Part shown: positions 29,063-37,690 of the stretch, one piece after another | Position numbering within the stretch: the first letter of the stretch is position 1 | Layout: each line of letters opens with the position of its first letter | Source of the DNA: Rhizobium rhododendri | GTDB lineage: Bacteria; Pseudomonadota; Alphaproteobacteria; Rhizobiales; Rhizobiaceae | Length of the DNA stretch: 64,000 nucleotides | NCBI RefSeq assembly: GCF_007000325.2 | Contig: NZ_CP117267.1 | Coordinates: forward strand, 1,364,001-1,428,000 | Reading direction: 5' to 3' | Program-made: the position numbers and the translations under genes | Notes under the pieces: generated by a model | Told to the model about the DNA's origin: nothing | Databases searched by the model: none | What the model saw: the letters and a program-made list of their open reading frames with translations, nothing else

Positions 29063-29745
29063 TGTGCGGTCTCCGGCCTGGGCCCCGCCTGCCCGTCATG
29101 CGATGCAAGCCGCTGGCTGACAATGGCAAGGATGCGGGCCGCGATCTCTTCGGGTGCATGCAGGGCGTCGATGACATGGCAGCGTTGCGGATCGCCGGCA
29201 GCAATATCGAGAAACGCTTCCCGGCGCTTTTCATGGGTTTCCATCTCTTCCTTTTCAAAGCGATCCGGCTCGGCCGTGGTCGCGGCTCCGCGCCTGTGTG
29301 CACGCTCGAGGCCGACGCTGGCGGGCAGGTCGAGGATCAGGGTGCAGTCCGGCACGACGCCGTCGACGGCGATCCGTTGCAGCGCCTCGATGAAATCCGG
29401 CTCCAGATTGCCCGTTACGCCCTGGTAGACGCGCGATGAATCCATGAACCGGTCGCAGAGAACGATTTTCCCTTGCGCCAGAGCCGGGCGGATGACCTCC
29501 TCGACATGATCGTTGCGGGCCGCAGCAAACAGGATGGCCTCCATGCGCGTCCCGAAAGGCTCGGCAGCCCCGGAGAGCAGCACGTGGCGCACCGCCTCCG
29601 CACCGGGCGGCCCGCCGGGCTCGCGGGTGACCAGCACATCGCGACCGCTCGCCGTCAGGGCTTCGGCGAGCAAACGGATTTGCGTCGATTTACCGGCACC
29701 CTCCCCGCCTTCAAAGCTTATGAACAAACCGGTTCCGTTCGACAA
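29059..29745 (-). CDS. tmk: Thymidylate kinase
   Basis: A 228-residue kinase that phosphorylates dTMP. The P-loop [12 protein letters not shown], the DR(FM)DSS motif ([13 protein letters not shown]) and the TREPGG loop fit the Tmk family. The start used here is a TTG at 29745, the only in-frame start codon before the P-loop, with AGGA about nine bases upstream. The downstream overlap with holB by four bases indicates coupled translation. The protein is a little longer than E. coli Tmk at the C-terminus. Confidence 0.93.
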   Translation of the reverse strand: MSNGTGLFISFEGGEGAGKSTQIRLLAEALTASGRDVLVTREPGGPPGAEAVRHVLLSGAAEPFGTRMEAILFAAARNDHVEEVIRPALAQGKIVLCDRFMDSSRVYQGVTGNLEPDFIEALQRIAVDGVVPDCTLILDLPASVGLERAHRRGAATTAEPDRFEKEEMETHEKRREAFLDIAAGDPQRCHVIDALHAPEEIAARILAIVSQRLASHDGQAGPRPETAQ

Positions 29746-29894
29746 TTGCTCGCATCCTGCGATCTCGCATTCAATTCGGCAGTCAGATAGGCACTGCCAT
29801 CGGCCGTTGGCGCCTGTTTAACGCAAGACGATGCCGGGCGAAACCTTCTGGCCGAGAGTTTGCAATGTTGTACGGTGATTTGCCCGAAGCTCTC

Positions 29895-31076
29895 TCAAGC
29901 CGGCGTCGGCGTTTCCCAGAGCCAGGAAAACAAGAGCGTTTCCGATAGCTCGACGAGAGCATCGAGCGCCCGGCGCCCGAGACCGCCCTGCGCGACATCG
30001 CCGTCGGTGAACAGCGGAACCTCCCTGACGACGCGGGTGCCAGAAAACACTTTCAAAATCCCCGCCGGCTGTCCGCTTGCAACAGGCGCGGCCAGCGGCC
30101 AGCGGTAGATGACGCGGGCCGTCAGCCGATCGGGATTGTTGACAGGCACGTAGACATCCACGCCTGTCTTGGCGACAAGCCCGACCGATGCCCTGGCGCC
30201 GCCGTAGACGCTGGCCGTGCCGATCACTTCGCCCTCATCGAAGACACGCTGGCTCCTGAAATTGCTCAGGCCCCATTCGAGCACACGCTTGGCTTCCTCG
30301 GTGCGCTCCTTGTCGGAGCCGAGCCCGCCCATGGCCAGAAATAGACGCCGACCGTCACGCGTCACGGAGGAGACGATCGAAAACCCCTCGCCCTCCGCAA
30401 AGCCGGTTCCCAGTCCATCGACGCCCATGGTCAGCGGCAGCAACGGATTGCGGTTCCGCTGGAAAATCTTGTTCCAGGTAAAGTCGGGCTGCGCGAAGGA
30501 TTTGTAGAGGTCCGGATACTTTGACTGCAGGTCGCGCGCCAGCGTTACCAGTTCGCGGGCGGAAACCTTGCTGTCGGCATCGGGAAGTCCTGTCGCATTG
30601 CCGAACTGCGCCTTCGGCATGCCGATCTCGCGCGCATGCTGGGTCATCCTGCGGGCAAACTCCGCCTCGCTGACGGACATGCCTTCGGCAAGCACGATGC
30701 AGGCGTCATTGGCCTGCTGGATCGCCACGCCCTGAACGAGGTCGCCGATCCGTACGCGAGATTTCAGCGCTGCAAACATAGTAGACGCCCGCGACGGTGC
30801 ACCGCCCCTGCGCCAGGCATTTTCGGATACGGGATAGGTGGTGTCGAGGCTGACCTCGCCGCGGGTCAGGGCATCGAAAACCACGTCCAGCGTCATCAGC
30901 TTGGCCAGCGACGCCGGTGAAAACGGCTTGTCCTCGTTCTTGGCCAGCAGAACGGTTCCGGTAGAGGCCTCTATCATAAAAGCCTGCCCGGCCTTGGTGT
31001 CGAAGGCGGGCGGTGGCGCTTGCGCGACCGCATTTGTGGAAAACAGCACGACTGCAGCGAAAAGGCATTTCAGCAT
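29895..31076 (-). CDS. D-alanyl-D-alanine carboxypeptidase homologue with altered SxN and KTG motifs
   Basis: A 393-residue PBP5/6-like peptidase S11 homologue with a signal peptide (VVLFSTNAVAQA). The first active-site motif SLAK (Ser56, Lys59) is intact. The SxN motif is replaced by QAN (residues 121-123), and KTG is replaced by GTG (residues 223-225). Both changes are unambiguous in the DNA. The Ser-to-Gln and Lys-to-Gly replacements are at positions required by active DD-carboxypeptidases, so activity is doubtful. The C-terminal domain is the usual PBP5-type beta domain. The nearby septal protein gene rlpA lies upstream on the same strand. Confidence 0.88.
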   Translation of the reverse strand: MLKCLFAAVVLFSTNAVAQAPPPAFDTKAGQAFMIEASTGTVLLAKNEDKPFSPASLAKLMTLDVVFDALTRGEVSLDTTYPVSENAWRRGGAPSRASTMFAALKSRVRIGDLVQGVAIQQANDACIVLAEGMSVSEAEFARRMTQHAREIGMPKAQFGNATGLPDADSKVSARELVTLARDLQSKYPDLYKSFAQPDFTWNKIFQRNRNPLLPLTMGVDGLGTGFAEGEGFSIVSSVTRDGRRLFLAMGGLGSDKERTEEAKRVLEWGLSNFRSQRVFDEGEVIGTASVYGGARASVGLVAKTGVDVYVPVNNPDRLTARVIYRWPLAAPVASGQPAGILKVFSGTRVVREVPLFTDGDVAQGGLGRRALDALVELSETLLFSWLWETPTPA

Positions 31077-31144
31077 CGATAGTCCCCTTCCCGCTTGCCT
31101 GCATTCAAATTACGCGCGGCCCGGGGTGAAGGCAATTGCCACCC

Positions 31145-32269
31145 TCAATCGACCTGCGCGGCAGCCATCTGCCGATGATACGAAGCCAGTATCGATTTCT
31201 GCGTCAGGCCATCGTTGCGGACCATAACGGCATCGAACGCCAGCGCCCGAGGCGCCGCCCTGTCAGGCTCCCCATAGGCGACGGCAAGCGACGACGCCGG
31301 CGTCAGCGCGGCAAAACCCTGGCGGGAATTCGGCCGCTCGTAGGGAACGGGCCCGATCTGCGGCAGCGACACGAGGATACCCTGGGCCGCCGGCTCCGGT
31401 GCGCCCCAGTTCATCTGTGGCTGCTGCTGCTTGAAGGCCGGCGATGTCGGGCTCGATCCGGCATAGGCAGTCGATGCCATGGGAGCAGCCACGGGCACCG
31501 GCACGCCCGATGTCGGGTGGCGGGTCGGCTGGCGCAGCGGCGTCTGCACATAGTCCGGCAACTGGTCGGCGGTCATCTTGCCATTCGATGCGACCATCAG
31601 GCCGCTGCCGAACTGGCTGCCGGGATTGATGCCAGGCACGCGGCTGCCTTTCGGCACGTAGGAGGCCATCAGATAAGGCATGTCGTGACCCTCGAGCGGC
31701 GCACGACCGACATATTGCACCCGCACCGCGCCGGTCCCGCTGTCGCGAAGATCGAGGAGGTCGGCGCTCTTGTTCGAAAGGTCGATGATGCGACCGGGAT
31801 GATACGGCCCACGATCGTTGACACGCACGATGACCGACGAACCGTTCTCGACATTGGTAACCCGCGCATAGCTAGGCAGCGGAAAAGTCGGATGGGCTGC
31901 AGACAGGCTCAGCTGGTCATAGACCTCGCCATTGGCCGTCAATCGGCCGTGAAATGCGGAACCGTACCAGGACGCGATACCGACCTTGTTATACCTGTAG
32001 TCTTCCTTCGGATAATACCACGCACCCTTCACCTGATAGGGATTGCCGACCATGAAGCGTCCGCCGCCGCTCGGGATCTTGCCACTGGTGACGACGCGCG
32101 GGCTGGCCTTGACGCCATATTCGGCTTCAGAAAAATATTCCTTGCCATGCTTGGTCTTCAGAGGCGGAGCATGCGTCGTGCCGCAGGCGGAAACGGCTGC
32201 ACACACGGCCGAGAGAGCCGCCCAACGCAGGCCTCTCCTGTATGATACCGAAACATTCTCGAACGTCAT
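31145..32269 (-). CDS. rlpA: RlpA-family septal ring lytic transglycosylase-like lipoprotein
   Basis: A 374-residue protein with an N-terminal lipobox-like AVSACG (Cys near residue 30), suggesting an outer-membrane lipoprotein. The RlpA double-psi beta-barrel is seen at about 95-180: VGIASWYGSAFHGRLTANGE and the catalytic-region VNDRGPYHPGRIIDLS. The C-terminal region (about 240-374) is Pro/Gln-rich without a recognised SPOR domain. It probably acts on denuded glycan strands at the division site. It lies 68 bases before the DD-carboxypeptidase homologue. A start three codons upstream at 32278 is also possible. Confidence 0.88.
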   Translation of the reverse strand: MTFENVSVSYRRGLRWAALSAVCAAVSACGTTHAPPLKTKHGKEYFSEAEYGVKASPRVVTSGKIPSGGGRFMVGNPYQVKGAWYYPKEDYRYNKVGIASWYGSAFHGRLTANGEVYDQLSLSAAHPTFPLPSYARVTNVENGSSVIVRVNDRGPYHPGRIIDLSNKSADLLDLRDSGTGAVRVQYVGRAPLEGHDMPYLMASYVPKGSRVPGINPGSQFGSGLMVASNGKMTADQLPDYVQTPLRQPTRHPTSGVPVPVAAPMASTAYAGSSPTSPAFKQQQPQMNWGAPEPAAQGILVSLPQIGPVPYERPNSRQGFAALTPASSLAVAYGEPDRAAPRALAFDAVMVRNDGLTQKSILASYHRQMAAAQVD

Positions 32270-32278
32270 GTCTGCCAA

Positions 32279-32608
32279 ACCGATACGCGATACTGAACAA
32301 GGTGGAACAGAAGAGGGTGGATGAGACGACGGGTCTCCAACTCCAATTCCGACCTACGCCCCAATCACCTAACGGGACTTTAATCATGTTTGCATGATGT
32401 CAAATTAGCCGGTCCCAGTGGCCTAAAAGGAACAATTGTAACGATCATGGTTAACCAGCAGTAAACGGAACCAGGCAACCCCGCGCCAACGCTGACGGCC
32501 GGGAAAAGTATCAACCCGTTGCGTGACTGCGCTGTCCCTACGGATCGAATCTCAACCCCCAGGTCAGGTTCGTCCCCTAGCCGTACGGTTTTATCCCGGG
32601 GAAGCTAC
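32279..32608. other. Intergenic gap, no gene recognised
   Basis: The 330-base gap between the divergent rlpA gene and the small secreted protein must contain promoters for both. I see no RNA gene, repeat or convincing reading frame in it. Confidence 0.6.
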
Positions 32609-32947
32609 ATGCGTCTGTTTTCGATCATCCTGGCCGGCTCACTGGCGGTTTCCACCACTGCGTTCGCCAATTCTCCCTGCAGCGGCAAGAAAGGTGGCAT
32701 CGACCATTGCGAGGGCAGCACATTCATCTGCAATGACGGGTCGGTGAGTGCCAGCAAGAAGTCATGCTCAGCCACCATGGGAACGGGCACGGGAGCACTC
32801 GGCATCGCCGGTGCCCAACAGGAAGAAATGTCGCCGGCAGCTTCGAGCGACTGCTCCTGCCGATCCGCAACCTATTGCACCGGCCCAAAAGGCGGCCACT
32901 TCTGCACCACAGATACCGGTGGCAGGAGCTATCTCCGTAAAGACTGA
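32609..32947 (+). CDS. Small secreted Cys-rich protein
   Basis: A 112-residue protein with a clear signal peptide (LFSIILAGSLAVSTTAFA). The mature part has about nine cysteines, in SPCSGKKGGIDHCEG, ICNDGSVSASKKSC and SDCSCRSATYCTGPKGGHFC, ending YLRKD. This pattern is seen in rhizobial small secreted proteins of unknown function, which may be disulfide-bonded. GGGGAAG lies just upstream of the ATG. It lies between rlpA and tRNA-Ser, just outside the accessory block. Confidence 0.72.
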   Translation: MRLFSIILAGSLAVSTTAFANSPCSGKKGGIDHCEGSTFICNDGSVSASKKSCSATMGTGTGALGIAGAQQEEMSPAASSDCSCRSATYCTGPKGGHFCTTDTGGRSYLRKD

Positions 32948-33142
32948 CGAACGAGCCTCGACCAGCCAACGATGTTGGCTTAGATCAATGTGGCGAGGAT
33001 GCTTGCACCGCCGAAAAGGTTGACGCCGCGTTGCAAGAAGCTATAAGCGCAAGTCGAAAACCGAATTAGTTGCAAACTGTGCCGCAACTAATCATCCCGG
33101 TCGACGGTATTGAAGAAGAAACCGCTTCAATATCAAATACTT

Positions 33143-33232
33143 GGAAGAGTGTCCGAGCGGTTTAAGGAACCGGTCTTGAAAACCGGCGTGCGGGAAACCG
33201 TACCGTGGGTTCGAATCCCACCTCTTCCGCCA
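33143..33232 (+). tRNA. tRNA-Ser (anticodon UGA)
   Basis: A 90-base class II tRNA with acceptor stem GGAAGAG/CTCTTCC, a long variable arm, a T loop with TTCGAAT, and an encoded CCA end at 33230-33232. The anticodon loop CTTGAAA gives anticodon TGA. The GGAAGAG...CTCTTCC pairing and T arm (GTGGGTTCGAATCCCAC) are complete. Accessory DNA begins just downstream. Confidence 0.95.
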
Positions 33233-33305
33233 TTTCGCCGCAGATTGTGCGACAAACTGCGATTGCTGCGAATGGGATCATCATGTCATCTCGCCGACGC
33301 GCAAA

Positions 33306-33716
33306 TCAAAAGTGCTCGTCAAGAAACGCCGCCGCTTCGTCCGAGATACCGACTACCTTGTTCGTCGCCTGACGATAGAGTTTAAAATTTTGCTCGGTTC
33401 CCGGCTGGCCATCATTCCATTCATTGAGAGGCTTTAGCTCGCTCCGCCCCAGCGGCCTTTTTACGAGCGCGGTGCATCTAATGGTGAGGCTCACGCGCGG
33501 CGTTTGCCGGGCGACGCCGCGCTTCTTTGCAATCGCCTCGGCATAAGTCACGATGCCACGCGCGCAAAGGCCTCGTCCGCCCTCGTTCTCGCTCGCGAAT
33601 ACGAAAACTACGTCACCTTTGACGATCTGTTTGCCGCCGTACATCGTTTTCTGTGCGGTGAACGAGAAACTTTTAGCCCGTGGATCGCCAACCTCAGCCT
33701 TGATCGCGAACGCCAT
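33306..33716 (-). CDS. Hypothetical protein, possibly PUA/EVE-like fold
   Basis: A 136-residue protein, start at 33716 (MAFAIKAEVG). It contains KGDVVFVFASENEGGRGLCARGIV, which resembles EVE/PUA-like proteins in arrangement, though the similarity is too weak to assign. No signal peptide or membrane segment. It lies between tRNA-Ser and a LysR gene, at the boundary of the accessory block, and converges with the tRNA. A longer frame to 33782 would add 22 unsupported residues. Confidence 0.65.
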   Translation of the reverse strand: MAFAIKAEVGDPRAKSFSFTAQKTMYGGKQIVKGDVVFVFASENEGGRGLCARGIVTYAEAIAKKRGVARQTPRVSLTIRCTALVKRPLGRSELKPLNEWNDGQPGTEQNFKLYRQATNKVVGISDEAAAFLDEHF

Positions 33717-33750
33717 GACCCTCCCTCCCGACTGCCCAAAGGGCATCATA

Positions 33751-33808
33751 GTGCTATAGCGTAGACATAGTGCCATCGTCATCGGGCGTCGCCCGCCACT
33801 TTGCCGAG
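33751..33808. repeat. Dispersed imperfect repeat, copy A
   Basis: A 58-base segment beginning near GCTATAGCGTAGAC. It aligns with a segment at 36604-36663 with one indel and about 80 percent identity, and more weakly with 38583-38631. The copies share the GTAGAC core and an end close to CGCCACTTTGCCGA. Confidence 0.55.
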
Positions 33809-33829
33809 GCAGCCGTGTCTGCGACCGGC

Positions 33830-34789
33830 TTATCGCAGATCGCCGCCCTTTTCACGCCATGAAACGCCTTCGCCGGCGATCGACTGTTGCCGATCCGAAT
33901 CAATCGTGGTGTCGATGTAATCCGCAAGCCCGTCGAGCAGGACGCGTGTTTTGAGTGGCAAATACCGAGCGCTTGGATAGAGGGCAACGATCGGCGCTTC
34001 GCCACCATCCCAACCTGGCAGTACACGCTCAAGCAGGCCTGTGGTGAGGTCCCCGGCAATATCGACTTCCGATTTCAACATGATGCCAAGGCCGTCCCGC
34101 GCCCAGCCGTGCACGACATCGCCGTCATCGGCGCGTAGCCGTGCATGGGCCGCAATATTTGCTGTGGCGCCATCGGGCCCGTGCAGGTACCAGGGTTCGC
34201 TGGCGGCGCCATAGCGCAGGAAAGCGTGCGCCTTTGAATCGCCCGGCGTGAGCGGCCGGCCAACGCGATCGAGATAAGCGGGCGCCGCAACCAGGATGCG
34301 CCGATTGTCGGCGAGCTTTCGCATCATGGCCGAACTGTCAGCGAGGGCGCCGATGCGGATCGCGACATCAAAGCCGTCGCCTACGATATCGACCACACGG
34401 TCGTCGAGTTCCAGCGCGACGGTAAGGCCGGGGTAGCGCTCGGCAAGTCGTCCAAGGGCCGGCGCCACGAAGCGCCGGCCGAAAGCGATCGGCGCACTGA
34501 CGCGCAAGGTTCCGACCGGCTCGTTGCGACCGCCAGCCAATCGGCCTTCCGCCGCCTCCAGGGTTTCGAGAGCCCGCACAACATCGGCCAGCAGCCGAGC
34601 GCCTTCGTCTGTCGCGCTCAGTGACCGGGTGGTACGATGTATCAGCCGAACGCCGACGCGGCTTTCGAGTGTCCCGAGCCGCTTGCTGACCACGGCCAGC
34701 GTGACGCCAAGGCGCAATGCTGCAGCCGTCAGGCTGCCCTCCGCCAGGATAGCGCGAAACGTCTTTAGCTCGTTGAGGTCGTCGAGCAT
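33830..34789 (-). CDS. LysR-family transcriptional regulator
   Basis: A 319-residue LysR regulator (winged helix 1-60, then effector-binding domain). It belongs to the large subgroup with LxxFRAILAEGSLTAAALRLGVT and RLIHRTTRSLSATDEG, and is divergent from an SDR gene at 35117. LysR-SDR divergent pairs are common in rhizobial accessory DNA, so it probably controls the SDR. The ATG at 34789 is chosen over the TTG three bases upstream. Confidence 0.88.
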   Translation of the reverse strand: MLDDLNELKTFRAILAEGSLTAAALRLGVTLAVVSKRLGTLESRVGVRLIHRTTRSLSATDEGARLLADVVRALETLEAAEGRLAGGRNEPVGTLRVSAPIAFGRRFVAPALGRLAERYPGLTVALELDDRVVDIVGDGFDVAIRIGALADSSAMMRKLADNRRILVAAPAYLDRVGRPLTPGDSKAHAFLRYGAASEPWYLHGPDGATANIAAHARLRADDGDVVHGWARDGLGIMLKSEVDIAGDLTTGLLERVLPGWDGGEAPIVALYPSARYLPLKTRVLLDGLADYIDTTIDSDRQQSIAGEGVSWREKGGDLR

Positions 34790-34868
34790 CAATTATCAAT
34801 CCAAAGTCGACAAACAATCGTCTATAAATAACATTATCATCTATGGCACGATAGTCCATATCTGGCTC

Positions 34869-35114
34869 ATGACGAATGTAGCCATTCTCACCACCAATCG
34901 AACGCTTCTCGGTAGCGGCCTTGCCGCAATCGCCGCGTTCGCGATCTCCGCTCCCGGCAATGCCCGATCGAAGCCCGCCGTGTGGTTCGCTCGCAAGGAT
35001 GAGATCGCGACATGGGCAGCCGAGCACCGCGCGATCACTCCCATTTATGACCTCGGCGCTGGCCGTCAGCGGGTTGCCCCGCTCAGCCGCCTGATCCCGA
35101 ACGAAAGGATTTGA
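34869..35114 (+). pseudogene. Likely remnant: signal-like N-terminus joined to a polysaccharide-deacetylase-like C-terminus
   Basis: An 81-residue frame. Its first part (RTLLGSGLAAIAAFAISAPG) looks like an incomplete Tat or Sec signal peptide; its second part has VWFARKDEIATWA, a phrase typical of the C-terminal end of polysaccharide-deacetylase-family proteins. The catalytic NodB-type domain is missing, so this is best read as two gene ends joined by deletion. It lies between LysR and SDR, and its stop is two bases before the SDR start. It could be an intact small protein, but I prefer the remnant reading. Confidence 0.4.
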
Positions 35115-35116
35115 CC

Positions 35117-35827
35117 ATGACTCTCTCCCTGAAAGATAAACGCGTCCTCGTCGTCGGCGCCACCGGCGGGATTGGTGCCGCGACGGCCGAAGCTTTTGCC
35201 GCGACCGGTGCTTCCGTCTTCGCCGCTGGCCGGCCCGGTCCCAAGCTCGAAGCCCTCGCCACCCGCATCGCGGCCCAGCCCGTCGCGCTCGACACTCTCG
35301 ACAACTCCGCCATCGAAGTCTTCTTCGGCGAGGCGCAGCCGTTCGACCACCTGGTGATCGCCGCGGCGGCAACCCGGAGCGGTCCCGTTGGTGGGCTGTC
35401 GCTCGACGACGCCAAGGCCTCCATGGAAAGCAAGTTCTGGGGCGGCTATCGCATCGCGCGGGCCGCCAGAATCGCGGATAGCGGTTCGATCACCTTCGTC
35501 TCGGGATTTCTCTCACGGCGTCCGAGTGCGAGTTCGGTGCTGCAGGGGGCAATCAATGCGGCCTTGGAAGCGCTCGGACGCGGCCTGGCGTTGGAACGGG
35601 CCCCGGTCCGGGTCAACACAGTGTCGCCCGGCCTGATCGACACGCCGCTCTGGGGCGGCATGGAAAAGGCCGACCGCGCAGCCATGTTCGCCCGCACGGC
35701 CGAACGGCTGCCCGTGCGTCGCGTCGGCCAGCCGGAGGACATCGCGCAGGCGATCCTGTTCGTCGCGACCAATCCCTTCGCCACCGGTACCACGGTCACA
35801 GTCGATGGTGGCGCCACCATCGCCTGA
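35117..35827 (+). CDS. SDR-family oxidoreductase lacking the usual catalytic Tyr
   Basis: A 236-residue short-chain dehydrogenase. The N-terminal cofactor motif GATGGIG (residues 14-20) and C-terminal VNTVSPGLIDTP and VTVDGGATI are typical. The YxxxK motif expected around residues 145-155 is absent: the region reads SASSVLQGAINAAL, with neither the Tyr nor the Lys aligned. This is a known non-canonical SDR subgroup in rhizobia, so activity may differ. The ATG at 35117 has AAAGGA upstream. It is divergent from the LysR gene. Confidence 0.85.
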   Translation: MTLSLKDKRVLVVGATGGIGAATAEAFAATGASVFAAGRPGPKLEALATRIAAQPVALDTLDNSAIEVFFGEAQPFDHLVIAAAATRSGPVGGLSLDDAKASMESKFWGGYRIARAARIADSGSITFVSGFLSRRPSASSVLQGAINAALEALGRGLALERAPVRVNTVSPGLIDTPLWGGMEKADRAAMFARTAERLPVRRVGQPEDIAQAILFVATNPFATGTTVTVDGGATIA

Positions 35828-35950
35828 GACAAGCGGTGCTCGCCCCAACTCGGAAACACGACCGCTTCACCACTGCGCCGACCGCTATCCTCGACGAACG
35901 CGTGTGTCGCGGGGACGACAATGCCGCCAACCCCTGAAAGAGAAAATGTC

Positions 35951-36481
35951 ATGCGCAAATTTCCAGTCGCAGCCGCCATCCTCGGAATGCTGCTCTCGGT
36001 GCCAGTCGATGCCGCGGAGCTGAAGATCGACGATCTCACCGTTGGAAGGACCGTCTCGAACGAACAAAACCAGGCGACAGTGACGGCAGCGAAAACCTTC
36101 TATCAATTCTGGAACACCGGCGACGAAGCCGCCCTCAAGGCAGCGATTGCGTCGACCTTCACCGACCGCACGCTGCCGCCCGGCCGTCCCCAAGGACCGG
36201 AAGGCCCGGCGTTCGCCTCGAAAAAATTCCGCTCAGCGGTCCCCGATCTCCGCGTCGAGGTGAAGAAAATGATCGTCACAGATGAGTTTGTTACGGTTCA
36301 TATGGAGTTCAGAGGTCATTTCACCGGCACCTTCGGCACAGTGAAGGGCCATGGACAGGCGATCGACTTCATCGCGACCGATCTGCTCAAGGTGACCGAT
36401 GGGCGGATTACGGACAACTGGCACATTGAGGACAATCTGACACTGCTCTCGCAAATGGGCGTCGCGACCGTAACGCAGTAA
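35951..36481 (+). CDS. Secreted SnoaL-like ester cyclase family protein
   Basis: A 176-residue protein with a signal peptide (FPVAAAILGMLLSVPVDA), then a NTF2-like/SnoaL-like fold beginning FYQFWNTGDEAAL and ending near DNWHIEDNLTLLSQMG. Secreted SnoaL-like proteins of this type are common in rhizobia and Sphingomonas relatives; the substrates are unknown. It follows the SDR on the same strand after 123 bases and could be part of the same regulon. The ATG at 35951 gives the signal peptide. Confidence 0.8.
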   Translation: MRKFPVAAAILGMLLSVPVDAAELKIDDLTVGRTVSNEQNQATVTAAKTFYQFWNTGDEAALKAAIASTFTDRTLPPGRPQGPEGPAFASKKFRSAVPDLRVEVKKMIVTDEFVTVHMEFRGHFTGTFGTVKGHGQAIDFIATDLLKVTDGRITDNWHIEDNLTLLSQMGVATVTQ

Positions 36482-36980
36482 TGGTTGCGCGAACCTGAAA
36501 GCCCCTACCGTGTGGGAGCGCTTTCGAATGGTGCATCAAGTTGCGCGAGCAGCGGTCCATTCCTGACGGCGATGATATCATCATCGGCCAGATGCGGCAT
36601 TAGAGGGCTATAGCGTAGACGTAGTGCTCTTCATCATCGCGCGGGGCCCGCCATTTCGCCGACTTTACGCCATGGTGCGACATTCTTCGCGATAGATCCT
36701 CGACCACCGCCGATAGAGCCACAGAGGCGATATGTGAGGATGTCATACATGGCTTATGAGAACCCTCGGATCGGCAGCAAGCGCCCCCAGACGGACGCTT
36801 AAATGAGCATTTCGAGCCGCCGAAAGCGGCCATTTGTTCAGCGCGATCTTTCCCGTTTCTCTGTCTCCCCGCGAAGATTTGGGGGGAAGCCGAAGTTGCG
36901 CTCGGTCGCGTGTATGAGGAACGCGGCGGCTTTCTCGCTCCCGGTCCGCAGTCGGGAAAGTTGCCTTGGCGGTGACGGCG
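36482..36980. other. Intergenic 499 bases with repeat copy B and an apparent gene remnant
   Basis: No intact gene is seen. The + strand frame 36499-36603 is open and ends REQRSIPDGDDIIIGQMRH-stop, which looks like the C-terminus of a lost gene that I cannot name. It is immediately followed by repeat copy B at 36604-36663. Confidence 0.5.
36604..36663. repeat. Dispersed imperfect repeat, copy B
   Basis: This copy aligns with copy A (33751-33808) over about 58 bases with one indel, sharing GCTATAGCGTAGAC and a similar GCCCGCCA..TTCGCCGA end. Confidence 0.55.
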
Positions 36981-37616
36981 TTAAGGCGGCGATCGAGCCG
37001 CTTCCAAATAGGCGTTGCACATCATCATGAGCTGACCTTGGACGGCGCGTTCCTCGTCTGGAGGCAAGTTGCGCTCGAACACGTTGCGGACCGTGCCGAA
37101 AACGGTGGCTAGCAGCGTCAGGTTGACGGTCGACAGCTCGGCAAAGGTCGCATCGGAAGCGGTTCCTAACATCGCAGCGGTCGCGGCATCGACACGGGTG
37201 GCGAAGGCTGCGATCAGCGCCTCGTTGTCAATCTCCACAACGGAGCGATAGAGCGCGCGTGTCACCTCCGGCCGCTCCGTCTTGGCGTGCCAGTAGGTCG
37301 TCACCAGCGCCTCGACCATCCGCTTGATGGCAGCGCCGTGCTGCACCAGGCACGCAGCCTCTATTTTGGCCGCCAGTGCGTCGAGATAGCGTTCGTTGAG
37401 CGCATAGAACAGCGCCTGCTTGTGCGGGAAATACTGGTACAGCGTGCCCACCGACACGCCCGCCCGCTGCGCGACGCGCGTGGTCGTCAATCGGTGCGGT
37501 CCATCGCTCACCAAAACCTGAATGGTCGCCTCGAACATGACGTCCAGCGTCACCGTCGCTCGTGCCTGACGCGGCATTTTCCGGGGGTTTAGGTGGGACG
37601 GCCGCGCCGAAGCCAT
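36981..37616 (-). CDS. TetR-family transcriptional regulator
   Basis: A 211-residue TetR/AcrR repressor. The helix-turn-helix (RLTTTRVAQRAGVSVGTLYQYFPHKQALFYAL, about residues 42-73) is canonical, followed by an all-helical ligand-binding domain. The gene is divergent from an SDR gene with 74 bases between starts; TetR-SDR divergent pairs usually mean the repressor controls the oxidoreductase. The ligand is unknown. Confidence 0.9.
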   Translation of the reverse strand: MASARPSHLNPRKMPRQARATVTLDVMFEATIQVLVSDGPHRLTTTRVAQRAGVSVGTLYQYFPHKQALFYALNERYLDALAAKIEAACLVQHGAAIKRMVEALVTTYWHAKTERPEVTRALYRSVVEIDNEALIAAFATRVDAATAAMLGTASDATFAELSTVNLTLLATVFGTVRNVFERNLPPDEERAVQGQLMMMCNAYLEAARSPP

Positions 37617-37631
37617 AAGCGAATCCTCAAA

Positions 37632-37654
37632 CCAATCGATTTTTTATACATTGG
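37632..37654. promoter_or_regulatory. Possible TetR operator in the TetR/SDR divergent region
   Basis: CCAAT at 37632-37636 is inverted as ATTGG at 37650-37654 around an AT-rich 13-base spacer, midway between the divergent TetR and SDR genes. The half-sites are short, so this is only a candidate operator. Confidence 0.3.
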
Positions 37655-37690
37655 AGTGCCACCAAAACGAACACCACAAGGACTGAACAC

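Noticed and set aside
31136..32245. Plus-strand 369-residue open frame
   Set aside because: Antisense to rlpA, which has the RlpA motifs.
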